Of a stretch of DNA of 46,769 nt, positions 1 to 9,785 are shown piece by piece. The stretch covers positions 1 to 46,769 of the forward strand of contig NZ_SSNA01000105.1 in NCBI RefSeq assembly GCF_004799445.1. The letters are read 5' to 3'. The notes below the pieces were generated by a model. The model was not told where the DNA came from. It saw only the letters and a list, made by a program, of their open reading frames with translations, and searched no databases. Position 1 is the first letter of the stretch, and each line of letters begins with the position of its first letter. This DNA comes from Bradyrhizobium sp. (GTDB lineage Bacteria > Pseudomonadota > Alphaproteobacteria > Rhizobiales > Xanthobacteraceae). The translations under genes and the position numbers were made by a program.

Positions 1-1092
1 GTCGGCCTCGGCCTCGTCGGACAGCAGCAGCGCCCGCGTCATCATCTTGGCGTCGGTCTTCTGCGCGCCGGGGCGAACGATGATGCGGCCCTGGAACACC
101 GAATGGCCGCGCTCGTCGACCACGGCGCGGAAGATCTCGCGGCTGGCGCAGTTGGCCGCCGCGTGATCGAGAAACAGCGTGGTGTCGGCGTGCTGGCGGC
201 CATTGAGCAGATTGACGCCGTTGGTCTCGACCCGGGAGCCCTCGCCTGCGACCGCGATGACGGCCTGATAGCGGCTGACGAGCGAACCGGTATTCATCCC
301 GAAAGTGTTGAAATGCGCGCGGGCGCCCAGCGTCACCACCGCGGAGCAGACGTTGAAGGCCTCGCGACCGTCTTCGACCAGGCGCACATGATCAAGCCGC
401 GCACCATCGCCAATCGAAACGATCAGGGAGTCGTGGACCTGATAGGCCTTCGCAGCCTCCGCGCCGATGTAGCTCTCCACCAGGGTCGCTGTTGCGGCCT
501 TGCCGACACGGATCAACGAGCGCGTGAACATCGCCGCCGGCGCTGCACCGCTGGCGATATGGACGATGTGCAGGGGCTGGCTGAGCGCGGCGCCGTCGGC
601 GACCTCGATCACGAGGCCATCGGTCATCATCGCGCTGTTGAGCGCTACCATGGAATTGGAGTTGTCAGGCGCGAACAGTTGCTCATGCAGCGCCGTGTCC
701 CCGGCCTCGAGCACATCGCGCAGCGTGCGGATGCCGAGTCCGCGCTCCAGATCGGTCATTTCGGACAGCTTTGGCGCGAATACGCCATCCACCAGCACCA
801 TTCGGCGCACGCCCGCGATGGCGTGAAGCTTCAAGGCACTGCCTGCGCGCTTCAGCGCGGCGGCATCGGGTGCCGCGGCAAGCGGCAGCAACTCGCGCAT
901 CAACACGCGCAGGTCGGTGTATTTCCAGTCCTCGATCCGTCGGTGCGGCAGTCCCACGCGTTCGTAAGCCTCAAAGGCCCGCTGACGCGCATCCGCGACC
1001 GGGCCAGTCCCGGGCAGCCGGTCCCGCGCGATCGCAAAGATATCGTCCAATGCGCGCATGGTTTCGGTTTTTGCCAGTGCCAGATTCATCAT
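1..1092 (-). CDS. sufD: SufD, Fe-S cluster scaffold subunit (partial, C-terminus off the left edge)
   Basis: SufD is the SufB-like partner in the cytoplasmic SufBCD scaffold that assembles Fe-S clusters. The start is ATG at 1092 (a second ATG follows at 1089), and 364 codons stay open to base 1, so roughly the last 70-80 residues of a normal SufD are missing. The N-terminus begins MMNLALAKTETMRALDD. It carries the SufD-type segment HRRIEDWKYTDLR and then the beta-helix core typical of the SufB/SufD family. It lies 30 bp downstream of sufC and is clearly the next operon gene. Family assignment is firm; only completeness cannot be judged. Confidence 0.95.
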   Translation of the reverse strand, partial: MMNLALAKTETMRALDDIFAIARDRLPGTGPVADARQRAFEAYERVGLPHRRIEDWKYTDLRVLMRELLPLAAAPDAAALKRAGSALKLHAIAGVRRMVLVDGVFAPKLSEMTDLERGLGIRTLRDVLEAGDTALHEQLFAPDNSNSMVALNSAMMTDGLVIEVADGAALSQPLHIVHIASGAAPAAMFTRSLIRVGKAATATLVESYIGAEAAKAYQVHDSLIVSIGDGARLDHVRLVEDGREAFNVCSAVVTLGARAHFNTFGMNTGSLVSRYQAVIAVAGEGSRVETNGVNLLNGRQHADTTLFLDHAAANCASREIFRAVVDERGHSVFQGRIIVRPGAQKTDAKMMTRALLLSDEAEAD

Positions 1093-1122
1093 CAATTCCG
1101 TCTTGAATTCCCTTTTTGGGCG

Positions 1123-1878
1123 TCAGGCCGCGTCTTCGAACTGGGCGTAACCGGACGCCTCGAGTTCCAGCGCCAGCTGCTTGTCGCCGCTTTTCACCAC
1201 GCGGCCTTTCGACATCACGTGAACGAAGTCCGGCACGATGTAGTTCAACAGCCTCTGATAATGCGTGATCACCACCATCGCCCGATCGGGCGAACGCAGC
1301 GCGTTGACGCCATCGGCGGCAACCCGCAGCGCGTCGATGTCGAGGCCGGAATCCATTTCGTCCAAAATGCACAGGCTCGGCTCGAACAGCGCCATCTGCA
1401 GAATCTCGTTGCGCTTCTTTTCGCCGCCGGAGAACCCGACATTGACGCCGCGGCGAAGCATGTCCTGCGGAATATTCAGGCTTTTGGCGACCTCGCGCAC
1501 CTTCTTGAGAAAATCCGGGGTCGAGAATTCGCTCTCGCCGCGCGCCTTGCGCTGGGCGTTCAACGCCGTGCGCAGGAATGTCATGGTGGCGACGCCGGGA
1601 ATCTCGACCGGATACTGGAACGCCAGGAACACGCCCTTGGCGGCGCGCTCGTCGGGCGCCATCGCGAGCAGGTCCTCGCCCTTGAACAGGATTTCGCCGC
1701 CGGTGACTTCATAGCCCGGCTTGCCGGCGATGACATGGCTCAGCGTCGATTTGCCGGAACCGTTCGGCCCCATGATCGCGTGCACTTCGCCTTTGTTCAC
1801 GGTGAGCAAAAGCCCATGGAGGATTTCACGCTCCTCGACGCGGACCTGCAGATTTCTGACTTCGAGTAGTGCAGTCAT
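1123..1878 (-). CDS. sufC: SufC, ABC-type ATPase of the SUF complex
   Basis: This 251-residue soluble ATPase drives conformational change of the SufB-SufD scaffold; SufC proteins are ABC ATPases without a transport role. Visible motifs are Walker A GPNGSGKST near residue 37, the signature FSGGEKKRNE, Walker B CILDEMDSGLD, and the switch histidine in VVITHYQRLL. Length matches the family (about 250). The ATG at 1878 overlaps the stop of the upstream small membrane-protein gene by 4 bp (ATGA), so translation is probably coupled. A purine-rich AAGGAAAAGGA stretch precedes the start. Confidence 0.98.
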   Translation of the reverse strand: MTALLEVRNLQVRVEEREILHGLLLTVNKGEVHAIMGPNGSGKSTLSHVIAGKPGYEVTGGEILFKGEDLLAMAPDERAAKGVFLAFQYPVEIPGVATMTFLRTALNAQRKARGESEFSTPDFLKKVREVAKSLNIPQDMLRRGVNVGFSGGEKKRNEILQMALFEPSLCILDEMDSGLDIDALRVAADGVNALRSPDRAMVVITHYQRLLNYIVPDFVHVMSKGRVVKSGDKQLALELEASGYAQFEDAA

Positions 1879-2170
1879 TCCTTTTCCTTCTGAACTGTCG
1901 CAACCGCATTCAGCTGCGCCGGCTTATTCAATCTAATCGGGTCGGTAGGGGCACCCATGGAACCGAGCACGATCACAAAAAAGAATCCCATACCGCCGAA
2001 CTTTAAAAGCGCGCCTCCGAACAGCTTCGTCTCTTGCCAACCTCCGAACGCACCAACCATCGCGATGAAGCCACCGACGAACGCCGCAATCAGCGTCAGC
2101 GCGAGCAGCCACCAATAGGCGATAATGAGAGCGTTGATAACGAGTACCAAGACTCTCCCAATCGCCCGGA

Positions 2171-2174
<4 letters not shown>
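1875..2174 (-). CDS. Small hydrophobic membrane protein embedded between sufB and sufC (unrecognised)
   Basis: This is a 99-residue protein starting at GTG 2174. The start overlaps the sufB stop as GTGA, and its own stop overlaps the sufC ATG as ATGA, so it is stitched into the operon by 4-bp overlaps on both sides. It reads [17 protein letters not shown] at the N-terminus. A long hydrophobic stretch spans about residues 6-45 (one long or two short membrane helices), another spans about 52-72, and a charged tail ends in KEKE. No known domain was recognised. The arrangement suggests an inner-membrane protein made in step with SufB and SufC; that role is inferred from context. An upstream extension in the same frame only antisenses or overlaps sufB and is not used. 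Confidence 0.8.
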
Positions 2175-3652
<1,478 letters not shown>

Positions 3653-3747
3653 TTTCTTCCTCCGCTCGCGGTTTCAAGGACCGCGGTGGATCAATTCCGC
3701 AAGACTATTACGATGTTTCCCGGACGAAATCACCTACTTAGAACCGT

Positions 3748-4905
3748 TCAAGCCGTGTTTCGTTGCTGGTCCTTAAGTAAGGTACTGGCGAGCATTCGCC
3801 AAGCCTCAAGGCAACGATCGATGTCCGCGTCTGAGGTGGACCAGCCGAGACTGAGCCGCACAGCTCCCCTGGCGATTTCAGGACCAAATCCCATCGCCTC
3901 CAGCACATGCGAGGGCTGCACCTTGCCGGATGAGCAGGCGGAACCCGAAGACACCGCAATCCCGGCAAGATCAAAGCCGATCACGGCGGTCTCCGCCTTC
4001 AGGCCCGGAACCGTGAACAGCGTGGTGTTGGGCAATCGAGGCGCCTCGCTGGAGAACAGCAGGGCACCTGGGGTTTGCCGCAGGCCGCTTTCGAGCCGGG
4101 TCCGCAGACCTTCGAGACGAATGGCGTCGCCTGACATCGTTGCCAGCGCGGCCTTCGCGGCGGCTCTGAACCCAGCAATTCCCGTTACGTTCTCTGTTCC
4201 CGCCCGGCGACCGAGTTCCTGACCGCCGCCGCGCAACAGCGGCTCGAGCCCGAGCAGCCCTTCCGCCAGAATGAGGGCCCCCATCCCCTTGGGGCCACCG
4301 ATCTTATGCCCTGACAGCGTCATCAGATCGGCATGCAACGTGTTCATATCTACGGGGATTTTTCCAAAGGCCTGGATCGCATCGACATGCAGCAGGCCGC
4401 CAGCGGCATGGACGATCTCGGCCGCCTCGGCCACCGGCTGCACCGCGCCGGTTTCATTGTTGGCCAGCATCACCGACACCAGCGCCGGGGGCTTGCCCTC
4501 CAACGCCGCGCGGAGCTGCTCCAGGTCCAGCCTTCCGGCGGACGTGACGCCGACGGCACTGGTGGCTTGCGCCGCAAACCGCCCCCCTGCGAGAACCGAG
4601 GCGTGCTCGATGGCCGAGACCACCAGCCTTTCGACGCCGGGGCTGGAGCCCCGCCTGAGCCCGGGCTCCAGCGCCAGCGCATTGGCCTCGGTTCCGCCGG
4701 ACGTGAAGACGACATTTCTCAGCACCGCGCCGACCGCGCCCGCGACGATGGCGCGGGCGTCCTCCACCAGCTTCCGGGCCTGGCGGCCCTCGGCGTGGAC
4801 CGAGGACGGGTTCCCGCAGAGCTCCCATGCCGCAGCCATCGCCTCCCGCGCCTCATTGCGAAGCGGTGTCGTTGCATTCCAATCAAGGTAGATCCGGCCT
4901 GACAT
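3748..4905 (-). CDS. Cysteine desulfurase, NifS/IscS-type (group I), first gene of the SUF cluster
   Basis: This 385-residue PLP enzyme would release sulfur from cysteine as a persulfide for Fe-S assembly. It opens with MSGRIYLDWNATTPLR, carries TSGGTEANALAL (PLP phosphate region), the lysine loop SGHKIGGPKG that forms the Schiff base, the RAGTENV motif, and the active-site cysteine loop SSGSACSSG near residue 325. The serine- and glycine-rich loop is of the NifS/IscS (group I) kind rather than SufS (group II). Position directly upstream of sufB supports sulfur donation to this SUF system; a SufS-type partner may lie left of the window. The start ATG at 4905 sits 3 bp from a perfect palindrome. 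Confidence 0.95.
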   Translation of the reverse strand: MSGRIYLDWNATTPLRNEAREAMAAAWELCGNPSSVHAEGRQARKLVEDARAIVAGAVGAVLRNVVFTSGGTEANALALEPGLRRGSSPGVERLVVSAIEHASVLAGGRFAAQATSAVGVTSAGRLDLEQLRAALEGKPPALVSVMLANNETGAVQPVAEAAEIVHAAGGLLHVDAIQAFGKIPVDMNTLHADLMTLSGHKIGGPKGMGALILAEGLLGLEPLLRGGGQELGRRAGTENVTGIAGFRAAAKAALATMSGDAIRLEGLRTRLESGLRQTPGALLFSSEAPRLPNTTLFTVPGLKAETAVIGFDLAGIAVSSGSACSSGKVQPSHVLEAMGFGPEIARGAVRLSLGWSTSDADIDRCLEAWRMLASTLLKDQQRNTA

Positions 4906-5232
4906 TAAGTATTATAATACCTCAAAATGGAAGCTTTCGATCCGACGGCGCCGCCGACCGAAGCCGGTGGTGACGTCCGGCTTTATGCCAACTGGCGATG
5001 CTGGCGTCTCCCCGCAATCGAGACACTAACGTCTTGAACAGCCTGCCGGATGTTCAAAACCCTTGCTTTTTGCCCCTCGCCTCATGCTAGAACGCGGCCT
5101 CCAGTTCACCAGGCGCCGTTCGCGCATCGCCCCGACGACGTCTGATCAGCCCCTTGTTCTCCGCGAGTTCTTGTCTGCCAAAGCGCCAGACAGAGCCAGC
5201 ACAAAGCCGGTTGATTTTGCCAAGGACCATCA
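4906..5232. other. Divergent intergenic region between desulfurase and hydrolase genes
   Basis: This 327-bp region holds the control regions of the leftward SUF cluster and the rightward hydrolase. Apart from the palindrome at 4909-4920 I see no gene, terminator or obvious repeat. Short readings here show no domain. No Rrf2/IscR regulator gene lies next to the operon in this window. Confidence 0.6.
4909..4920. promoter_or_regulatory. AT-rich perfect palindrome at the start of the SUF cluster (possible operator / -10 element)
   Basis: GTATTATAATAC is a perfect 12-bp inverted repeat, 3 bp upstream of the ATG of the desulfurase gene, in an otherwise GC-rich region. Flanking bases extend the symmetry imperfectly. 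It contains TATAAT-like hexamers on both strands. It could be a binding site for an iron- or Fe-S-responsive repressor (Rrf2/IscR, RirA or Irr class), or a promoter element. It does not closely match a consensus I can name with confidence. Confidence 0.4.
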
Positions 5233-5880
5233 ATGCCTGAAGTCATTTTCACCGGCCCCGCAGGCCGCCTCGAAGGCCGTTACCATCCGGCGAAGCAGAA
5301 GAATGCGCCGATCGCGATGGTGCTGCATCCGCATCCGCAGTTTCACGGCACCATGAATCACCAAATCATCTACCAGTGCTATTACGCCTTCGCCCATCGC
5401 GGATTTTCGGTGCTGCGTTTCAATTTCCGCGGCGTCGGCCGCAGCCAGGGATCGTTCGATCACGGCACCGGCGAACTGTCCGATGCCGCGTCCGCGCTGG
5501 ATTGGGCACAGACCATCAATCCGGAAGCGCGCGCCTGCTGGGTTGCGGGCTTCTCGTTCGGCGCCTGGATCGGCATGCAGCTGCTGATGCGCCGCCCCGA
5601 GGTCGAGGGTTTTATTTCGATCGCGCCGCCGGCCAACCTCTACGACTTCTCGTTCCTCGCGCCCTGCCCGTCCTCCGGGCTGATCGTGCATGGCGAGAAG
5701 GACGCGGTGGTGCCGCCCAAGGACGTCAACACGCTGGTCGAGAAGCTCAAGACCCAGAAGGGCATCGTGATCGACCAGCAGATCATCCCCGGCGCCAACC
5801 ATTTCTTCGACGGCAAGCTGGAGCCGTTGATGCAGACAGTGACCGGCTATCTCGACATGCGGCTCGCCAACGTTCGCTGA
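5233..5880 (+). CDS. Alpha/beta hydrolase (COG2945-like)
   Basis: This 215-residue soluble hydrolase has an HPHPQFHGTM segment near residue 36 (oxyanion region), FNFRGVGRSQG, a nucleophile elbow GFSFGAW near residue 110, an acidic residue in HGEKDAVVPP near 160, and a late histidine in PGANHFFDGK. This pattern gives a Ser-Asp-His triad of the small 'predicted alpha/beta superfamily hydrolase' family common in alphaproteobacteria. Substrate is unknown. It is followed 39 bp later by a DUF1697 gene on the same strand, possibly co-transcribed. The ATG is the only good start in this frame. Confidence 0.88.
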   Translation: MPEVIFTGPAGRLEGRYHPAKQKNAPIAMVLHPHPQFHGTMNHQIIYQCYYAFAHRGFSVLRFNFRGVGRSQGSFDHGTGELSDAASALDWAQTINPEARACWVAGFSFGAWIGMQLLMRRPEVEGFISIAPPANLYDFSFLAPCPSSGLIVHGEKDAVVPPKDVNTLVEKLKTQKGIVIDQQIIPGANHFFDGKLEPLMQTVTGYLDMRLANVR

Positions 5881-5919
5881 GCCATCGGATCGGCCAGGGA
5901 ATCGGTCAAGGGATCGATC

Positions 5920-6432
5920 ATGACCTCGTTCGTGGCGCTGCTGCGTGCGGTCAATGTCGGCGGCACCGGCAAGCTGCCGATGAGCGACCTCAAGGCGTTG
6001 TGCGAGGAACTCGGCTTCGGAAGCGTCCGCACCTACATCGCCAGCGGCAACGTCGTGTTCGAAAGCCGCAAGTCCGAAGCCGCGATCAAGGCGGCTCTTG
6101 AAAAGCGGCTGCAGGCATTCGCCGGCAAGCCGGTCGGCGCGCTGGTTCGCACCGCCGCCGAGATGGCGCAGGTCCTCGCCGACAATCCATTCCCGAAGGC
6201 CGCGCCTAACCGCACCATGGCGGTGTTCCTCGACCGCGCACCGCCCGCGGATGCGCTCGCCGGCATTCGCGGCCAGCGGGACGAAGAGATCCGGTTGGGG
6301 CGCCGCGAGATCTACATCCATTACGGTCAGGGCATGGGCTCATCGAAGCTGGTCATTGCCGCCGCCAAATCAGGAACCGCGCGCAACATGAATACCGTGG
6401 CGACGCTCGCCCGGATGGCTGCCGAGTCCTGA
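5920..6432 (+). CDS. DUF1697 family protein
   Basis: This 170-residue protein begins MTSFVALLRAVNVGGTGKLPM and contains the family hallmarks: LLRAVNVGG at the N-terminus, GFGSVRTYIASGNVVFES around residues 31-48, and a C-terminal RNMNTVATLARMA. DUF1697 proteins are cytoplasmic and of unknown function, so no activity is assigned. It follows the hydrolase gene by 39 bp. It ends 16 bp before the convergent glutathione S-transferase gene. Confidence 0.9.
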   Translation: MTSFVALLRAVNVGGTGKLPMSDLKALCEELGFGSVRTYIASGNVVFESRKSEAAIKAALEKRLQAFAGKPVGALVRTAAEMAQVLADNPFPKAAPNRTMAVFLDRAPPADALAGIRGQRDEEIRLGRREIYIHYGQGMGSSKLVIAAAKSGTARNMNTVATLARMAAES

Positions 6433-6448
6433 CACCGAACCGATGCGA

Positions 6449-7123
6449 CTATGCCGCCGCCTGCGCCTGCAGGCGCGATATCCACGAATTCCGCCGCTTC
6501 AGGAAATCGCGCAGCAGCGCCGGGTAATCCGATCCGACGGCCGCGCGCACCGAGGGCCGTTCGGAAAGCGACTTGCGCCATCGCGCCAGCTTCGGTTTGC
6601 CGGCGAGAATTCCGAAGTCGCCGATTTCATCGAACACGTCGAAATAGCGAAACACCGGACCGAACACCGCATCCACCAGCGAGAAATTTCCGCCATCAAA
6701 CCATGGCGCGGCGACGACGCGCATCTCTAGTCGCGCAGAACGCTGCTCCAGTTGAGCTGTCTTGGCTTGAAATGCCACATCGCTTGGCGCGCCATAGAAG
6801 CCCGCGATATCGTTGAGGACCGCGGAGCCAAATTCGATCCAGCCGCGGTGCTCCGCACGGCGCAAAGGATCCGCCGGATGCAGCGGCTTCGGTTCGGTCT
6901 CCTCGAGATATTCCAGGATGACGGCGGATTCGAAGATCGGGACGTCGCCGACCAGAAGCACCGGCGTCCGGCCGAGCGGAGAAATCGCCAGAAACCAGTC
7001 CGGCTTGTTGGCGAGATCGATGTCGATCCGCTCGAAGGCAACGCCCTTCTCCGTCAGCGCGATCACCGCTCGCTGCACATAGGGACAAAGTTTGTGACTG
7101 ATCAGTTTGAGCGGGGCGGCCAT
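6449..7123 (-). CDS. Glutathione S-transferase family protein
   Basis: This 224-residue protein has a thioredoxin-fold N-terminal domain (about 1-80) and a helical C-terminal domain (about 90-205). The N-terminus carries KLCPYVQRA with Cys13 at the active-site position, as in omega-like or other Cys-type GSTs. SPLGRTPVLL includes the cis-proline, and FESAVILEYLEE is the glutathione-binding Glu/Ser segment. The likely role is glutathione-dependent thiol transfer or detoxification; the substrate is unknown. A perfect inverted repeat lies 18 bp upstream of its ATG, suggesting dedicated regulation. Confidence 0.92.
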   Translation of the reverse strand: MAAPLKLISHKLCPYVQRAVIALTEKGVAFERIDIDLANKPDWFLAISPLGRTPVLLVGDVPIFESAVILEYLEETEPKPLHPADPLRRAEHRGWIEFGSAVLNDIAGFYGAPSDVAFQAKTAQLEQRSARLEMRVVAAPWFDGGNFSLVDAVFGPVFRYFDVFDEIGDFGILAGKPKLARWRKSLSERPSVRAAVGSDYPALLRDFLKRRNSWISRLQAQAAA

Positions 7124-7140
7124 CGCTAACTCGCAGCTTG

Positions 7141-7172
7141 ATGCAGATGCATGTATCTAAATGCATCTGCAT
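7141..7172. promoter_or_regulatory. Perfect 12-bp inverted repeat upstream of the GST gene (possible operator)
   Basis: ATGCAGATGCAT, an 8-base spacer, then ATGCATCTGCAT form arms that are exact reverse complements, located 18 bp before the GST start and 39 bp after the anmK stop. It is AT-richer than its surroundings and has no T-run on either side, so it fits a dimeric-regulator operator (MarR/TetR/HxlR-like class) better than a terminator. The regulator gene is not adjacent. Confidence 0.5.
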
Positions 7173-7211
7173 TAAACAGTCAAGGTCGCTGCGTTGGCGT
7201 AAATCGCCCGC

Positions 7212-8312
7212 TCACGGCCTTGCGATCACCCCGCCGGTCATCGGGATCGGCACGCCGGTCGTGGCGGGATAGCTGAGCGGCAGGCCTTTCAGCCCCCGCG
7301 CCGCCAGAAAGCCGAACGCCTGGGCCTCGATGGCGTCGGTCGACCAGCCCAGCGCATCGGCGGCCTCGACGGTGGCAGGCGCGAGCCGCTCGCGCAGCAT
7401 TCGTAGCATGGTGAGATTGCGCGCGCCGCCGCCGGCGACGATCCAGCTTCGCGGCCGCTTCGGCAGCAGCGGAACGACCCGGGTAATCGCCGCGGCGGTA
7501 AACGCCGTCAGCGTCGCCGCACCATCGACAGGGCGCATATCGCGCAGCACCAGCTTGGCAAAATCGTTGCGATCGAGCGATTTCGGCGGCGGCAGCGCAA
7601 AGAACGGATGCTGCAGCGCCCCGGCAATCCAGGCTTCGTCGACGGCGCCCTGGGCCGCCATGCGGCCTTCGCAATCGAAGGGCTGGCCGGTCATGCGGTA
7701 CATGAAATCGTCGAGCAGCGCGTTGCCGGGCCCGGTGTCGCAGGCGATCAGGACATCGCCGTCGATATAGGTGATGTTGGAAACGCCGCCGATATTGAGC
7801 ACCACCATCGGCCCTTCGCGCTCAAGCGACTGGGCCAGCGCGCGGTGATAGACCGGAACGAACGGCGCGCCCTGCCCGCCGGCGGCGACATCGGCGGCGC
7901 GGAAATCGTGCATCACCGGGATATGGATCGCCTTGGCCAGCGCCGCGGCGTCGCCGATCTGCACGGTCATCCTGTCGGCCGGCCGGTGCAACACGGTCTG
8001 GCCATGGAAACCGACGATATCGATATCCTCGTACTTAATGTGATTGTGCGCGGTAAAGCTGGCCACGGCTTCGGCATGCGCCACCGTGACCACGCGCTCG
8101 GCCTCGCGCAGGATGCCCGGCCGCGCATCGCGCTGCGGCAGATGCACGGCTTCCGTCAGGGCATGGCGCAGCAGGCGGCGTTCGGTTTCGGTATAAGGCC
8201 GGTACCCCGAAGGGCCAAACGACTTCACCCGCTTGCCGTCGGTTTCGATCATGGCCACGTCTACCCCGTCGAGCGAGGTGCCGCTCATCAGACCGATGGC
8301 CGTCAACATCAT
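7212..8312 (-). CDS. anmK: Anhydro-N-acetylmuramic acid kinase
   Basis: AnmK phosphorylates and opens 1,6-anhydro-MurNAc released during peptidoglycan turnover, giving MurNAc-6-phosphate for cell-wall recycling. The N-terminal IGLMSGTSLDGVD is the family signature, followed by VGFHGQTVLHRP, LNIGGVSNITYI and FDTGPGN-like ACDTGPGNALLDD, with a C-terminal GVPIPMTGG. Length is about 366 residues, as usual. I chose ATG 8312 (with another ATG at 8309) over an upstream TTG at 8321 because the signature begins only a few residues later. Divergent from tyrS across about 165 bp. Confidence 0.95.
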   Translation of the reverse strand: MMLTAIGLMSGTSLDGVDVAMIETDGKRVKSFGPSGYRPYTETERRLLRHALTEAVHLPQRDARPGILREAERVVTVAHAEAVASFTAHNHIKYEDIDIVGFHGQTVLHRPADRMTVQIGDAAALAKAIHIPVMHDFRAADVAAGGQGAPFVPVYHRALAQSLEREGPMVVLNIGGVSNITYIDGDVLIACDTGPGNALLDDFMYRMTGQPFDCEGRMAAQGAVDEAWIAGALQHPFFALPPPKSLDRNDFAKLVLRDMRPVDGAATLTAFTAAAITRVVPLLPKRPRSWIVAGGGARNLTMLRMLRERLAPATVEAADALGWSTDAIEAQAFGFLAARGLKGLPLSYPATTGVPIPMTGGVIARP

Positions 8313-8476
8313 CGCAATCAAGCCTCAGCCTTGGCCCTACCCCAGGACGTTCAGCTTGTGCCAAACAAGCACATCTTATAATGCCACAGCGCGCGCCCGG
8401 CGGCAGCCTGTCCGGACCGGGTTCCGCTATTTTGCTGCAAATATCGTAAAACAAGAATGATCCGAGTCGCAGACAG

Positions 8477-9730
8477 ATGACAGCTTTTAAATCTGATTTT
8501 CTCAATGTGCTGCAGAGCCGCGGCTTTATTCATCAGATTTCGGACCCCGATTCGCTGGACGGGCTGGCGGCCCGAGGCGAGCTCGTGGCCTATATCGGCT
8601 TCGACTGCACCGCACCCTCGCTCCATGTCGGTTCCATGGTGCAGATCATGTGCCTGTACTGGCTGCAGCAGACCGGCAACAAGCCGATCGCGCTGATGGG
8701 CGGCGGAACCACGCGGGTCGGCGACCCCTCCGGCAAGGACGAGACGCGAAAAATCCTTTCGATCGAAGATATCGAACGCAACAAGGACGGCATCAAGCAG
8801 GTGTTCTCCCGCTTCCTGAAGTTCGGCGATGGCAAGGACGATGCCGTCATGCCGGACAATGCCGAATGGCTGACCAAGCTGAACTGGATCGAGATGCTGC
8901 GCGATATCGGCCGGCATTTCTCGGTCAACCGGATGCTGGCGATGGACTCGGTCAAGCTCCGGCTCGAGCGCGACCAGGAGATGAGCTTCATCGAATTCAA
9001 CTACATGATCCTTCAGGCCTACGATTTTGCCGTGCTCAACCAGCGTTACGACTGTCGCCTGCAGATGGGCGGCTCCGACCAATGGGGCAACATCGTCAAC
9101 GGCATCGACCTCGGCCGCCGCATGGGCACGCCGCAACTGCACGCGCTGACCACCCCGCTGATCACGACATCGTCCGGCGAGAAGATGGGCAAGACCGCCA
9201 GCGGCGCGGTCTGGCTCAACGCCGACATGAAGAGCCCTTACGAATACTGGCAGTTCTGGCGCAACACCGAGGACGCCGACGTGGCGCGTTTCCTGAAATT
9301 GTTCACCACCCTGCCGCTGGCCGAGATCGAGAAGCTCGCCGCGCTGAAGGGCGCCGAGATCAACGAGGCCAAGAAGGCGCTGGCGGATGCCGCGACCATG
9401 CTGCTGCACGGCGCCGACGCCGCGCGCACCGCCGCCGAAACCGCGCGGCAAACCTTCGAGGAAGGCGCGATCGCCGAAAATCTTCCCACGGTGGAAATTC
9501 CCCGTGCCGAACTCGAAGCCGGCATCGGCGTGCTGGCATCGTTCGTCAAGGCGGGCCTTGTGGCATCGAATGGCGAGGCGCGGCGCCAGATCAAGGGCGG
9601 TGGCTTGCGCGTCAACGATGCCGCGGTCGCTGACGAGAAGATGGTGCTGAAGCCTTCCGACCTCACGCCGGAAGGCGTGATCAAGCTGTCGATGGGCAAG
9701 AAGCGTCACATCCTGCTCAAGCCTGCATAG
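8477..9730 (+). CDS. tyrS: Tyrosyl-tRNA synthetase
   Basis: This 417-residue class I aminoacyl-tRNA synthetase charges tRNA-Tyr. The HIGH-equivalent lies in TAPSLHVGS near residue 40, followed by [13 protein letters not shown]; the tyrosine-binding region contains [17 protein letters not shown]. The KMSKS loop is [10 protein letters not shown] near residue 238, and a C-terminal S4 RNA-binding domain occupies about 350-415 ([16 protein letters not shown]). Length is normal. A GC-rich hairpin follows the stop before the MFS gene. Confidence 0.98.
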   Translation: MTAFKSDFLNVLQSRGFIHQISDPDSLDGLAARGELVAYIGFDCTAPSLHVGSMVQIMCLYWLQQTGNKPIALMGGGTTRVGDPSGKDETRKILSIEDIERNKDGIKQVFSRFLKFGDGKDDAVMPDNAEWLTKLNWIEMLRDIGRHFSVNRMLAMDSVKLRLERDQEMSFIEFNYMILQAYDFAVLNQRYDCRLQMGGSDQWGNIVNGIDLGRRMGTPQLHALTTPLITTSSGEKMGKTASGAVWLNADMKSPYEYWQFWRNTEDADVARFLKLFTTLPLAEIEKLAALKGAEINEAKKALADAATMLLHGADAARTAAETARQTFEEGAIAENLPTVEIPRAELEAGIGVLASFVKAGLVASNGEARRQIKGGGLRVNDAAVADEKMVLKPSDLTPEGVIKLSMGKKRHILLKPA

Positions 9731-9755
9731 GCGCATTCGTTTTAGACACTTGCCC

Positions 9756-9777
9756 GGGAGCGCGGAAGCGCGCTCCC
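9756..9777 (+). terminator. Terminator-like hairpin after tyrS
   Basis: GGGAGCGCG, loop GAAG, CGCGCTCCC form a perfect 9-bp stem 26 bp after the tyrS stop and 9 bp before the MFS ATG. No long T-run follows, so termination may be partial. It could also act on translation of the MFS gene by occluding the upstream region. Confidence 0.45.
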
Positions 9778-9785
9778 TGCTCTTG

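Noticed and set aside
103..1869. 588-codon open frame on the plus strand opposite sufD and sufC
   Set aside because: It mirrors strongly supported genes, has no recognisable domain and low-complexity Arg/His/Gln-rich composition, as expected from antisense of high-GC codons.
5063..5356. 97-codon frame overlapping the start of the alpha/beta hydrolase
   Set aside because: No motif, wrong frame relative to the hydrolase, and composition typical of non-coding readings.
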